This document shows positions 31,928 to 41,080 of a stretch of DNA of 49,189 bases, piece by piece; the stretch's first letter is position 1; each line of letters opens with the position of its first letter. The stretch spans positions 1-49,189 of the forward strand of contig NZ_NVQE01000043.1 in the NCBI RefSeq assembly GCF_002591975.1, given 5' to 3'. The translations under genes were made by a program, and so were the position numbers. Below the pieces are notes generated by a model that was not told the DNA's origin, did no database searches, and saw nothing but the letters and a program-made list of their open reading frames with translations. This DNA comes from Mycobacterium neglectum (lineage in GTDB: Bacteria > Actinomycetota > Actinomycetes > Mycobacteriales > Mycobacteriaceae).

Positions 31928-33193
31928 GTGGCGCTCGTCGTGCAGAAGTACGGCGGATCCTCGGTGTCGGACGCCGAGCGGATCCGCCGCGTCGCCGAGC
32001 GCATCGTGGAGACCAAGAAGGCAGGTCACGACGTCGTCGTGGTGGTGTCGGCGATGGGCGACACCACCGACGACCTGCTCGATCTGGCGCGTCAGGTCTC
32101 TCCTGCCCCGCCGGCGCGGGAGATGGACATGCTGCTGACCTCGGGCGAGCGCATCTCCAATGCGCTGGTCGCGATGGCCATCGACTCGCTGGGAGCCCAG
32201 GCGCGATCCTTCACGGGGTCGCAGGCCGGCGTGATCACGACCGGCACCCACGGCAACGCCAAGATCATCGACGTCACACCCGGCCGCCTCCAGGAAGCCC
32301 TCGACCAGGGCCTGATCGTGCTCGTCGCCGGTTTCCAGGGGGTCAGCCAGGACAGCAAGGACGTCACCACGCTCGGCCGCGGCGGATCGGACACCACCGC
32401 CGTCGCGCTGGCCGCGGCGCTGAATGCCGACGTATGCGAGATCTATACCGACGTCGACGGCATCTTCACCGCCGACCCGCGCATCGTGCCCAACGCCCGC
32501 CACCTCGACACCGTGAGCTTCGAGGAGATGCTCGAGTTGGCCGCCTGCGGCGCCAAGGTGCTGATGCTGCGGTGTGTGGAATACGCACGTCGCTACGACG
32601 TTCCGATTCACGTCCGCTCGTCGTACACGGACAAACCAGGCACTCTCGTCAAAGGATCGATGGAGGACATCGGAATGGAAGACGCCATCCTGACCGGAGT
32701 AGCGCATGACCGCAGCGAGGCCAAGGTCACCGTGGTCGCGCTACCTGACGTTCCCGGCTACGCAGCCAAGGTGTTCCGCGCGGTCGCCGATGCCGACGTG
32801 AACATCGACATGGTGCTGCAGAACATCTCGAAGATCGAGGACGGTAAGACCGACATCACGTTCACCTGCTCGCGCGAGAGCGGGCCGGGCGCGGTGGAGA
32901 AGCTCACCGCCCTGCAGAGCGAGATCGGCTTCTCCAAGGTTCTGTACGACGACCACATTGGCAAGGTGTCACTGGTCGGCGCCGGTATGCGCAGCCATCC
33001 CGGCGTCACCGCTACGTTCTGCGAGGCGCTCGCGGAGGTCGGCGTCAACATCGACCTGATCTCGACCTCCGAGATCCGAATCTCGGTGCTGGTCAAAGAC
33101 ACTGAGCTGGACAAGGCTGTCGTCGCGCTGCACGAGGCATTCGGCCTCGGCGGTGACGAGGAAGCCGTTGTATATGCGGGAACGGGACGTTGA
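31928..33193 (+). CDS. ask: Aspartokinase, alpha with in-frame beta subunit
   Basis: 421 residues. Phosphorylates aspartate, first step to lysine/diaminopimelate, threonine and methionine. Kinase domain: VQKYGGSSV at 5-13, TSGERIS, GRGGSDTTA, YTDVDGIFTADPR. Two ACT domains follow (about 265-410; SLVGAGMRSHPGVTATFCEAL) for feedback control. As in other actinobacteria, an internal start would make the beta subunit: ATG 32675 (MEDAILTG) is preceded by GGAGGA. The main start is GTG 31928. Region 31800-31927 upstream shows no supported feature. Coupled to asd by a TGATG overlap. Confidence 0.95.
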   Translation: MALVVQKYGGSSVSDAERIRRVAERIVETKKAGHDVVVVVSAMGDTTDDLLDLARQVSPAPPAREMDMLLTSGERISNALVAMAIDSLGAQARSFTGSQAGVITTGTHGNAKIIDVTPGRLQEALDQGLIVLVAGFQGVSQDSKDVTTLGRGGSDTTAVALAAALNADVCEIYTDVDGIFTADPRIVPNARHLDTVSFEEMLELAACGAKVLMLRCVEYARRYDVPIHVRSSYTDKPGTLVKGSMEDIGMEDAILTGVAHDRSEAKVTVVALPDVPGYAAKVFRAVADADVNIDMVLQNISKIEDGKTDITFTCSRESGPGAVEKLTALQSEIGFSKVLYDDHIGKVSLVGAGMRSHPGVTATFCEALAEVGVNIDLISTSEIRISVLVKDTELDKAVVALHEAFGLGGDEEAVVYAGTGR

Positions 33194-34254
33194 TGATGGG
33201 CACCGCAGGATTGCAGGTAGGAGTGGTCGGGGCGACCGGCCAGGTCGGCCAGGTCATGCGCACGCTGCTGGAGGAGCGCGACTTCCCCGCCACCAGCGTG
33301 CGGTTCTTCGCCTCCTCGCGTTCGCAAGGTAAGAAACTGCCGTTCCGCGGCCAGGAGATCGAGGTCGAGGACGCCGAGACCGCAGATCCCGCCGGACTGG
33401 ACATCGCACTGTTCTCGGCGGGCGCGACGATGTCGCGGGTGCAGGCCCCGCGGTTCGCCGCGGCCGGGGCCGTGGTCATCGACAACTCGTCGGCGTGGCG
33501 CAAGGACCCCGATGTGCCACTGGTGGTGAGCGAGGTCAACTTCGCAAGAGATGTCGGGAGCCGCGCCCGGTCTCTCAAGCGGGGCATCATCGCCAACCCG
33601 AACTGCACGACGATGGCCGCGATGCCGGTGCTCAAGGTGCTGCATGACGAGGCCGGCCTTGTCCGCTTGATCGCATCGACCTACCAGGCGGTTTCGGGTA
33701 GCGGAATCGCCGGCGTGGATGAGTTGCACGCGCAGGCCAGCGCCGTCGTCGCGAACAGTAGGGAACTGGTGGCCGACGGTGGCGCGCTTGACTTCCCGGC
33801 CCCGGCGAAGTACGTCGCGCCGATCGCCTTCAACGTGGTTCCGCTTGCCGGTGCACTCGTGGACGACGGTTCAGGCGAGACTGACGAGGACCAGAAGCTG
33901 CGCAACGAGAGTCGCAAGATCCTCGGTATTCCAGACCTCTTGGTGAGCGGCACGTGCGTGCGGGTGCCGGTTTTCACGGGCCATTCGCTGTCGATCAACG
34001 CCGAGTTCTCGCGTCCGCTGTCCGTCGCGCGCGCCACCGAGTTGCTGGCCTCGGCACCCGGGGTGAAGCTGGTCGACGTGCCGACACCGCTGGCCGCCGC
34101 CGGCATCGACGACACACTCGTCGGCCGCATCCGCCAGGACCCAGGCGTCGCAGACGGCCGCGGATTGGCGCTCTTCCTCTCGGGTGACAATCTGCGAAAA
34201 GGCGCCGCGTTGAACACCATTCAGATCGCCGAGCTGCTGGCCGCCGAGCTCTGA
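33193..34254 (+). CDS. asd: Aspartate-semialdehyde dehydrogenase
   Basis: 353 residues. NADPH-binding VVGATGQVGQV at the N-terminus, active-site Cys138 in NPNCTTM, QAVSGSG substrate loop and catalytic His in FTGHSLSI. Reduces aspartyl phosphate from Ask to the semialdehyde. ATG 33193 overlaps the ask stop; ATG 33196 is equally possible. Together with ask it feeds diaminopimelate for the cell wall. Confidence 0.95.
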   Translation: MMGTAGLQVGVVGATGQVGQVMRTLLEERDFPATSVRFFASSRSQGKKLPFRGQEIEVEDAETADPAGLDIALFSAGATMSRVQAPRFAAAGAVVIDNSSAWRKDPDVPLVVSEVNFARDVGSRARSLKRGIIANPNCTTMAAMPVLKVLHDEAGLVRLIASTYQAVSGSGIAGVDELHAQASAVVANSRELVADGGALDFPAPAKYVAPIAFNVVPLAGALVDDGSGETDEDQKLRNESRKILGIPDLLVSGTCVRVPVFTGHSLSINAEFSRPLSVARATELLASAPGVKLVDVPTPLAAAGIDDTLVGRIRQDPGVADGRGLALFLSGDNLRKGAALNTIQIAELLAAEL

Positions 34255-34255
34255 T

Positions 34256-35380
34256 TTGCGAAACTGTATTCCAGCAGGCCTCTTCTCGATATTTCTCTGC
34301 TGGAATGCAATTTCGGCGGCCGTCGCCCATGCCGACCCGCCCGCACCCGCACCTGACCCCATCCTGTATCCGCTGGCGCCCGGTCAGGTCGTCCGGATCG
34401 GTCCCACGGCCGGAACAGGCACGCCGACAAGGGATTACGGCGTCGGCGCCACCGACCTCTGCGAGTTCATGGAGTTCCCCAGCGGCATCCTGCAGGTCTG
34501 TGGCGACAGCTTCGCCGGCCAGGCGGTGGGCTTCGGCGGCTGGTACTCACCGATCGCGCTGCACGTCGAGGATGATTCGATCGACGACCCGGGCGGGGTG
34601 CGCTATGACGGGGTGACGGGCATCGACCGGCCGCTGTTGGCCGATCCCACCGAGCCGGGCACTTCGCAGTTGCCCGCCGGGGTGGTCCAGATCAACCGCG
34701 AGAACTACATGATGGTCACCACGGTCCGTGACCTCGACCCGTTCACGTCGCGCTTGGTGAAAGCCGATCCGGCGCAGAGTAACTGGCCGACACTCCCGGG
34801 TTCAGAGCGCGACGCCACCTACGCCGACTCCCGGCAGTCGCAGATCAGCGGCTACTACGACCCGATCCCCCGACCGGACTCCGAGAGCGGCTGGGTGTAC
34901 ATCGTCGCCAACAACTTCGACCGCACCGAGCCGCTGGTGTTGTACCGCGCAGCGCCCAAGACGTTCATCGATCGCTCGAGCTGGCAGGGCTGGTCGGCGG
35001 AGCTGGGCTGGGGGCATCCGCCGACTCCGCTGTGGCAGGACTGGATCGGTGAGATGAGCATCCGCCAGATCGACGGCAGGACGGTGCTCTCTTACTTCAA
35101 CGCCACCACCGGCAACATGGAGGTACGGGTCGCCGATGACCCGACCGGCCTGGGTACGGCGCCGGTGACGACCGTCGTCGTCGCCGCGGATTGGCCGGAA
35201 CCTGTCGAACACCTTGGGCCGCCGGAGAGCAACCGGCTGGCCCAGCCCTACGGCGGATACATCTCGCCCGGCTCCACGCTGGACGAACTGCGGGTGTTCG
35301 TCAGCCAGTGGAACACCACGGCCCGGGGTGGGACGCCGTACCGGGTCATCCAATTCGCGGTGAACCCGCTCAAGCCCTGA
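34256..35380 (+). CDS. Exported DUF4185-type protein
   Basis: 374 residues with a signal peptide (LFSIFLCWNAISAAVAHA, cleavage about residue 26). The mature part shows the repeated Trp/Asp/Gly-rich blades expected of a beta-propeller, including GSDF/GDSFAGQAVGFGGWYSP, WVYIVANNFDRTEPLVLYR and GGYISPGSTLDELRVFVSQWN, resembling DUF4185 proteins. Function unknown; possibly glycan binding. TTG start 1 bp after asd. An inverted repeat ATTCCAGCAG/CTGCTGGAAT (34268-34306) lies in the signal-peptide coding region and could be a terminator for asd instead, in which case the start would need revisiting. Confidence 0.75.
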   Translation: MRNCIPAGLFSIFLCWNAISAAVAHADPPAPAPDPILYPLAPGQVVRIGPTAGTGTPTRDYGVGATDLCEFMEFPSGILQVCGDSFAGQAVGFGGWYSPIALHVEDDSIDDPGGVRYDGVTGIDRPLLADPTEPGTSQLPAGVVQINRENYMMVTTVRDLDPFTSRLVKADPAQSNWPTLPGSERDATYADSRQSQISGYYDPIPRPDSESGWVYIVANNFDRTEPLVLYRAAPKTFIDRSSWQGWSAELGWGHPPTPLWQDWIGEMSIRQIDGRTVLSYFNATTGNMEVRVADDPTGLGTAPVTTVVVAADWPEPVEHLGPPESNRLAQPYGGYISPGSTLDELRVFVSQWNTTARGGTPYRVIQFAVNPLKP

Positions 35381-35457
35381 TCCTCCTGCCCAGAGGGGTT
35401 TTGGCCGACCGTGCGGCGGGTAGGTCAACGTCCATATGAGGTAGGGGGAAGGACATC

Positions 35458-35940
35458 GTGAAAACGTATCCCGATGGAGTCGACAGCAGACTGACCGTCA
35501 AACGGAACACCACCGCCACCGTGGAGCAGGTTTGGGCCGTGGTGGCCGACGGTTGGACGTACTCGCAGTGGGTGGTGGGTAACAGTCGAATGCGCGCGGT
35601 CGATCCGGACTGGCCGAAGGCCGGCAGCACGATCGAGCACTCCATCGGCATCTGGCCGCTCGTACTCGACGACAAGACCGTGGTGGAGGACTGCCAGCCA
35701 TACGAACAGTTGGTGCTGCTGGCCAAAGTCAGGCCGGTAGGCAAGGCGAGAATCACCCTGCGGCTCTTCGAGATCGAAGGCGGGGGTTGCCGCATCGAGA
35801 TGGCCGAGGTCCCCGTTGGCGCGCCGATGGGTTGGGTGCCCGACCGGCTGGCGCTGGCCGCCGCCATTCCCCGCAACCGAGAGTGCACGTGGCGACTTGC
35901 GGCATTGGCCGAACGTCGGCATCCCGAGGACGTCGACTAA
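35458..35940 (+). CDS. SRPBCC family protein
   Basis: 160 residues: LTVKRNTTATVEQVWAVVADGWTYSQW at the start is the usual SRPBCC N-terminal strand-helix pattern, followed by beta strands and a C-terminal helix (RECTWRLAALAERR). Probable ligand-binding protein of unknown ligand. GTG 35458 is preceded by AGGGGGAAGG. Confidence 0.75.
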   Translation: MKTYPDGVDSRLTVKRNTTATVEQVWAVVADGWTYSQWVVGNSRMRAVDPDWPKAGSTIEHSIGIWPLVLDDKTVVEDCQPYEQLVLLAKVRPVGKARITLRLFEIEGGGCRIEMAEVPVGAPMGWVPDRLALAAAIPRNRECTWRLAALAERRHPEDVD

Positions 35941-36077
35941 AGCTTGCCTGACGGATAGCAAAACCTGCCCCTCGTACCGGCGAAGTCTGGCTTCCGGGCG
36001 ATTACGCGTGCTCGGCATTTTCGGGACTATTTCTTCAGCAACGACGCCACAAACCAAACTTCCCGAGAGGCACTCCA

Positions 36078-36458
36078 ATGAGCAAGTCCGCCAACAACTT
36101 CAAGTACGCAGCGACCCTTCTCGGCGCGCTGGCCATCTTCGCCATCGCCCCGGCGACCGCGTTCGCCGAAGACAACGACCCTTCCGGTCCGAGCGGATGC
36201 CATTACACCGACGCCGACGGCTACGACATCCCCATCCACAACGGTGAAGATGTCTTCGTTGACGGCAAGATCGTGTCCTGCCGCGGCGGCTCGATCGTCG
36301 TCACCACGCCGCCCGCCCGGGGATCCGACGTCCGGGGCCCGCTCGGCGGCGGCAACCTGCCGGTGCTGAGCGAGGTGGGTTCTGAGCAGCCCACACCGAC
36401 GACCAAGACCCCGAAGCTTCCCGTGCTGAATGTGCCGATCCAGTCCGCTGGACGCTGA
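36078..36458 (+). CDS. Small secreted protein of unknown function
   Basis: 126 residues. A signal peptide (KYAATLLGALAIFAIAPATAFA, cleaved before EDNDPSG) is followed by a short domain with two cysteines (SGCHYTDADGY, IVSCRGGS) that could pair, then a Pro/Thr-rich tail (PTPTTKTPKLPVLNVP). It contains a terminator immediately downstream. No family recognised. ATG 36078 has GAGAGGCA upstream. Region 35941-36077 shows nothing else. Confidence 0.75.
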   Translation: MSKSANNFKYAATLLGALAIFAIAPATAFAEDNDPSGPSGCHYTDADGYDIPIHNGEDVFVDGKIVSCRGGSIVVTTPPARGSDVRGPLGGGNLPVLSEVGSEQPTPTTKTPKLPVLNVPIQSAGR

Positions 36459-36471
36459 CAACCAGACAAGT

Positions 36472-36500
36472 CGGCCCGCCACCCTTCCGGTGGCGGGCCG
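36472..36500 (+). terminator. Terminator after the small secreted protein gene
   Basis: 12-bp perfect inverted repeat CGGCCCGCCACC / GGTGGCGGGCCG with a 5-nt loop (CTTCC), 14 bp past the stop codon. Typical GC-rich mycobacterial hairpin without U-tract. Confidence 0.85.
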
Positions 36501-36569
36501 GCTCGATACACAGCCGATTCATAGCTGACTCATGACGGGGACCTCACTACTCATTGCAAGATCGGGTCT

Positions 36570-36977
36570 ATGAGTGAAGAAACGTCGTCCGCCCGTGAAC
36601 CCTCGACCGGTCCGGTCCTCACCCCGCCACCCGCACAGACCGTCGTGCGCGACGAGCCCCGTCGGTCCAGAGTGACCGCCGCCGCGGCCTGGGTCGGCAT
36701 TGTCGCCGGAGTGGTGTTCATCGTCGCGGTCGTCTTCTTCTCGGGCTTCATCCTCGGAGCGCACAGTGGCGGCCATCGCGGCCCCGGCGGCCACAAGGGC
36801 GACGATGGCTTCGCGGTCATCCACCGTGGACCGCCGCCGATGTTCCCGATGGGACCCTCTGGCCGGTTCGAGCGTCCCGGTTCGTTCGGTCCCGGTGGGC
36901 CGCGGTTCGAGGCGCCCCAGCCCGGCCAACCGGGGGTACCGGCGTCCCCGGGAACCACGACAGCGCCGCGCCCGTAA
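36570..36977 (+). CDS. Proline/glycine-rich single-pass membrane protein (Rv3706c-like)
   Basis: 135 residues: a Pro-rich cytoplasmic N-terminus (VLTPPPAQTVV), a membrane helix at about 40-63 (WVGIVAGVVFIVAVVFFSGFILG), and an extracytoplasmic His/Gly/Pro-rich tail (HSGGHRGPGGHKG, PPPMFPMGPSG). The composition suggests an unstructured wall-spanning or metal-binding tail (inference). By position it matches the proline-rich Rv3706c. Confidence 0.7.
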   Translation: MSEETSSAREPSTGPVLTPPPAQTVVRDEPRRSRVTAAAAWVGIVAGVVFIVAVVFFSGFILGAHSGGHRGPGGHKGDDGFAVIHRGPPPMFPMGPSGRFERPGSFGPGGPRFEAPQPGQPGVPASPGTTTAPRP

Positions 36978-37017
36978 CCGGGTGTTTGGAACCGATCAAA
37001 TTCGGGTCATCCTTGTT

Positions 37018-37044
37018 GATGAGGCCCAGCCCATTGGCCTCATC
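37018..37044 (+). promoter_or_regulatory. Inverted repeat in the katA upstream region
   Basis: GATGAGGCC (37018-37026) and GGCCTCATC (37036-37044) form a 9-bp perfect inverted repeat with a 9-nt spacer, ending 26 bp before the katA start. It could be a regulator operator or a weak terminator for the preceding gene. Confidence 0.4.
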
Positions 37045-37070
37045 CAACCTCCTCGAGGAGATGGCATCAG

Positions 37071-38525
37071 ATGACCGATAAGTACACGACCAACGACGCC
37101 GGCAACCCGGTCCCCAGCGTTGAGCATTCACTCACCGTCGGCTCGGACGGCCCGATCCTGCTGCAGGACCACTACCTGATCGAGCAGATGGCCAACTTCA
37201 ACCGCGAGCGCATTCCGGAGCGCCAGCCGCATGCGAAGGGTGGCGGTGCGTTCGGCGATTTCGAGGTGACCGCCGACGTCAGCAAATTCACCAAGGCCGC
37301 GATGTTCCAGCCGGGCACCAAGACCGAGATGGTGGCCAGGTTCTCCACCGTTGCGGGTGAGCGCGGCAGCCCGGATACCTGGCGCGACCCGCGGGGATTC
37401 GCGCTGAAGTTCTACACCAGCGAAGGCAACTTCGACATGGTCGGCAACAACACCCCGGTGTTCTTCGTGCGCGACCCGATGAAGTTTCAGAACTTCATCC
37501 GATCGCAGAAGCGGATGGCCGCCAACAACCTTCGCGACCACAACATGCAGTGGGACTTCTGGACGTTGTCACCGGAATCCGCGCATCAGGTCACCTGGCT
37601 GATGGGGGACCGCGGCATCCCCAAGACGTGGCGCCACATGAACGGCTACTCCAGTCACACCTACAGCTGGCTCAATGCCGCCGGTGAGATGTTCTGGGTC
37701 AAGTACCACTTCAAGACCGACCAGGGCATCGACTTCCTCACGCAGGAAGACGCCGATCGGCTGGCCGGTGAGGACGCCGACTACCACCAACGCGACCTGT
37801 TCAACTCGATCGAGGACGGCAACTTCCCGACGTGGACGCTGCACGTGCAGATCATGCCGTTCGAGGACGCCAAGACCTACCGGTTCAACCCCTTCGACCT
37901 CACCAAGGTGTGGCCGCACGGCGACTACCCGTTGCATGAGGTCGGGAAGATGACACTGAACCGAAACGTCGAGGACTACCACGCGCAGATGGAACAGGCG
38001 TCGTTCGAACCGAACAACATCGTGCCGGGCACCGGACTGAGCCCGGACAAGATGCTGCTGGCGCGCGGCTTCTCGTACGCCGACGCCCACCGGGCGCGGC
38101 TCGGCGTCAACTACAAGCAGATCCCGGTGAACGAGCCCAAGGTCGACGTGCGCGCGTACTCCAAGGACGGTGCGATGCGGATCCGCAACTCCACCGACCC
38201 TGTATATGCGCCGAACTCGATGGGCGGGCCGGAGGCCGACCCGAAGCGTGCGGCCGAGGTGCACTGGGCATCCGATGGGGACATGGTCCGCGCCGCCTAT
38301 GCCCTGCGACCAGAAGACGACGACTGGGGCCAGGCCGGCACCCTGGTCCGCGAGGTACTCGACGATGCCGCACGGGATCGATTGGCCCACAACATCATCG
38401 GGCACGTGACCGATGGTGTGCGCGAGCCCGTGCTGTCGCGGGTCTTCCAGTATTGGACCAACGTCGACCCGGATCTCGGCAAGAAGATCGAGGAAGGCGT
38501 GCGCGCGAAACTCAACGGCGACTAG
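37071..38525 (+). CDS. katA: Monofunctional heme catalase
   Basis: 484 residues, the length of small-subunit (clade 3-like) catalases. Catalytic His54 (RIPERQPHAKGGGAFG), Asn127 (GNNTPVFF) and the proximal heme ligand Tyr336 in ARGFSYADAHRARLG are present. Dismutates hydrogen peroxide in the cytosol. ATG 37071 follows GAGGAG-type spacing. It lies beside an Ohr/OsmC peroxidase and the ergothioneine genes, forming an oxidative-defence neighbourhood. Confidence 0.94.
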   Translation: MTDKYTTNDAGNPVPSVEHSLTVGSDGPILLQDHYLIEQMANFNRERIPERQPHAKGGGAFGDFEVTADVSKFTKAAMFQPGTKTEMVARFSTVAGERGSPDTWRDPRGFALKFYTSEGNFDMVGNNTPVFFVRDPMKFQNFIRSQKRMAANNLRDHNMQWDFWTLSPESAHQVTWLMGDRGIPKTWRHMNGYSSHTYSWLNAAGEMFWVKYHFKTDQGIDFLTQEDADRLAGEDADYHQRDLFNSIEDGNFPTWTLHVQIMPFEDAKTYRFNPFDLTKVWPHGDYPLHEVGKMTLNRNVEDYHAQMEQASFEPNNIVPGTGLSPDKMLLARGFSYADAHRARLGVNYKQIPVNEPKVDVRAYSKDGAMRIRNSTDPVYAPNSMGGPEADPKRAAEVHWASDGDMVRAAYALRPEDDDWGQAGTLVREVLDDAARDRLAHNIIGHVTDGVREPVLSRVFQYWTNVDPDLGKKIEEGVRAKLNGD

Positions 38526-38579
38526 TCGGGACACCACGGGCGTCTTGCCGTCTGGACCCAGGCTGGCATGATCGAGCCC

Positions 38580-39008
38580 ATGAGCATCGAAGTCGTTTTC
38601 ACCTCAGAGTCCACCGCAACCGGAGGCGGCCGTGAAGGGCACGTGAAGTCCTCGACCGGCCGTATCGATCTGAACACGAACCACCCGAAGGAGATGGGTG
38701 GCAGTGGCGAGGGCACCAACCCCGAAGAGCTGTTCTCGGCCGGGTACGCCGCTTGCTTCCTCGGCGCACTTCGGGCCGTGGCAGGCAAGGAGAAGATCTC
38801 CGTCGACGATGCCAGCGCGATCACCGCACAGGTCGGATTCGGCAAGGACCCCGAGGGTGGGTTCGCCATCAACGCCCATCTGATCGGCTACCTGCCCGGA
38901 TTCGAGCAGGCCGCCGCGGAGGAGTTGATGGAGAAGGCGCACCAGTTCTGCCCGTACTCCAAGGCCACCCGCGGCAACATCGACGTCAAGCTGTCGGCGA
39001 AGGTCTAA
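38580..39008 (+). CDS. OsmC/Ohr family peroxidase
   Basis: 142 residues. Reactive Cys59 (GYAACFLGAL) and resolving Cys124 (QFCPYSKATRGN), with Arg18 and Glu49/Glu50 positioned as in Ohr proteins. Thiol-dependent reduction of organic hydroperoxides is expected. The start is ATG 38580 or ATG 38568 four codons upstream. Four bp upstream of the next gene. Confidence 0.9.
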   Translation: MSIEVVFTSESTATGGGREGHVKSSTGRIDLNTNHPKEMGGSGEGTNPEELFSAGYAACFLGALRAVAGKEKISVDDASAITAQVGFGKDPEGGFAINAHLIGYLPGFEQAAAEELMEKAHQFCPYSKATRGNIDVKLSAKV

Positions 39009-39012
39009 CGTC

Positions 39013-39672
39013 GTGCGGCCCGCCGCCCTGGCAGGCGTAGGTCTTGCCGTTGGCCTTTCGGTCCTGTCACTGGCGGCGCCTCCAGGCGAGGCGTCGGCGC
39101 GGCCCTCGGATCCGGGGGTGGTGAATTACGCCGTCATGCCCAAGGGTTCGGTCAGCAACATCGTCGGCGCACCGATGCGTTTCGAGTGGACGTTCACCGC
39201 GCCGTTCCAGTCGTTCTGGGTCGACAATGCCGCGTGCAACAACTGGGCGGACGTCGGGCTGCCCGACGTCTACGCCGACCCGGACCTGGCGTCGTTCAAC
39301 GGGGCAGTGACGCAGTCGGCGCCAAACGACCAGCGGAACTTCGCCAAGCAGGCGGTCGGTGTCTTCGCCACCAACGACGCCGCCGACCGGGCCTTCCACC
39401 GCGTCGTCGACCGCACTCTGGGATGCAGCGGCCAGACCACGGCGATGCATCTCGACAGCATGATCACCCAGGTCTGGACCTTCGACGGCGTACCTGCCGG
39501 CGCCACCGACGCCGACTGGGTCAAGCAGGAGGCCGGCACCGACCGCCGCTGCTTCACGACGACCCGGAAACGCGAGAATGTTCTGCTGCAGGCGAAAGTC
39601 TGTCAGTCCGGCAACGGAGGCCCCGCGGCGAATGTGCTGGCCGGTGCGATGCAGAACACCTTGGGGCAGTAG
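39013..39672 (+). CDS. Exported PknH-type sensor-domain protein (Rv3705c-like)
   Basis: 219 residues with a signal peptide (VGLAVGLSVLSLAAPPGEASA) and a domain carrying four cysteines (AACNNW, LGCSG, DRRCFTT, KVCQSG), the disulfide pattern of the extracellular PknH_C domain. There is no lipobox. Ligand unknown. GTG start 39013. The region 39673-39796 downstream holds the presumed egtA promoter; no motif is certain. Confidence 0.78.
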   Translation: MRPAALAGVGLAVGLSVLSLAAPPGEASARPSDPGVVNYAVMPKGSVSNIVGAPMRFEWTFTAPFQSFWVDNAACNNWADVGLPDVYADPDLASFNGAVTQSAPNDQRNFAKQAVGVFATNDAADRAFHRVVDRTLGCSGQTTAMHLDSMITQVWTFDGVPAGATDADWVKQEAGTDRRCFTTTRKRENVLLQAKVCQSGNGGPAANVLAGAMQNTLGQ

Positions 39673-39796
39673 CCCGCGAACATTTGGGTACACCGCAGAA
39701 ACGAAGTCACACAAAAAATCACGGGACTTTGTCGGTGCCGTCTGGAAGATGTAGTGAAGGACGCGATCGTTCCCTACCCGGAAGGGGCCGGAAGAT

Positions 39797-41080
39797 ATGA
39801 CCTTCGCCATGACGTCCGAGGTGGACGACGCGCACCCGCCAGCCGCCGACGCGGAGCTGACCAGTGCAAATGAGGCTCATCGCTACGTCGCCGACAACTG
39901 TCTGAACGACGGACCCGTCGGTCAGGTCGGCCTTGAGCTAGAGGCGCACTGCTTCGACCTGACGGACCCGATGCGCCGGCCCGGCTGGGATGAGATCAAC
40001 GAAATCATCGCGGGGATCCCGACGCTGCCCGGCGGCGGCGCGATAACGGTCGAACCCGGCGGCGCCGTCGAGTTGTCGGGACCGCCGATGGACGGGCCGG
40101 TGCCGGCCGTCCTCGGGATGCAGGCCGACCGCGCCGCATTGCGTGGAGCCTTCGCACAGGCAGGTCTCGGCCTGGTCCTGCTCGGCGCCGACCCGCTGCG
40201 CCCGGCCAAGCGCGTCAACCCCGGTGCCCGCTATCAGGCGATGGAGACGTTCTTCAAGGCCAGTCAGACGGGCGCAGCCGGCGCGGCGATGATGACGTCG
40301 ACGGCCTCCATCCAGATCAACCTCGATGCCGGCCCGAGGGAAAGTTGGGCGGACCGCGTGCGGCTCGCCCACGCACTCGGGCCGACGATGATCGCGATCG
40401 CCGCCAACTCACCGCTGCTCGGCGGCAAGTTCGCGGGCTGGCGATCGGCACGTCAGCACGTCTGGAGCCAGTTGGACTCGGCGCGCTGCGGCCCCATCCT
40501 CGGTGCCAGCGGGGACGACCCGGTCAGCGACTGGGCGCGCTATGCGTTGAAGGCGCCCGTCATGCTGGTCAACACGGCAGACGTCATCCCGGTGACCACC
40601 TGGGTGCCCTTCGCGGACTGGGCCGACGGCCGGGTGCTCCTCGGCGATCGCAGGCCGACCAACGCCGACCTGGACTACCACCTGACCACGTTGTTCCCGC
40701 CGGTGCGGCCCAGGCGGTGGCTGGAGATCCGCTACCTCGACAGCATTCCCGACACCGTGTGGCCCGCCGTGGTCTTCACACTCGTCACGCTGCTCGACGA
40801 CCCGGTCGCCGCCGACATCGCCGCGGAGGCCACCGAATCGGTCGCAACGGCATGGGACCGCGCTGCGCAGATCGGCCTCGGTGACCGCAGGCTGGCCGAT
40901 GCCGCCGTGCGGTGCGTGCAGGCGGCCGCCGAGCGGGTGCCTGCCGAACTCGAGGAATCGATGCAGCGGTTGGTGCGTTCGGTGGAAAAGGGACGATGCC
41001 CGGCCGACGATTTCTCCGACCGCGTCGTCAAGCACGGGATCGCACCGGCGGTCACCGAACTGGCACTAGGGGAGTCGTGA
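39797..41080 (+). CDS. egtA: Glutamate-cysteine ligase of ergothioneine synthesis
   Basis: 427 residues of the GCS2-type ligase family (QVGLELEAHCFDL, TVEPGGAVELSGPP, KRVNPGARYQAMETFFK, TSTASIQINLDAG). Makes gamma-glutamylcysteine, the sulfur donor used by EgtB in mycobacteria. First gene of the egtABCDE operon; its stop overlaps the egtB start. ATG 39797. Confidence 0.95.
   Translation: MTFAMTSEVDDAHPPAADAELTSANEAHRYVADNCLNDGPVGQVGLELEAHCFDLTDPMRRPGWDEINEIIAGIPTLPGGGAITVEPGGAVELSGPPMDGPVPAVLGMQADRAALRGAFAQAGLGLVLLGADPLRPAKRVNPGARYQAMETFFKASQTGAAGAAMMTSTASIQINLDAGPRESWADRVRLAHALGPTMIAIAANSPLLGGKFAGWRSARQHVWSQLDSARCGPILGASGDDPVSDWARYALKAPVMLVNTADVIPVTTWVPFADWADGRVLLGDRRPTNADLDYHLTTLFPPVRPRRWLEIRYLDSIPDTVWPAVVFTLVTLLDDPVAADIAAEATESVATAWDRAAQIGLGDRRLADAAVRCVQAAAERVPAELEESMQRLVRSVEKGRCPADDFSDRVVKHGIAPAVTELALGES

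Noticed and set aside
34268..34306. Inverted repeat ATTCCAGCAG/CTGCTGGAAT as the asd terminator
   Set aside because: It lies inside a good signal-peptide coding sequence that starts 1 bp after asd; kept only as a comment in that gene entry.
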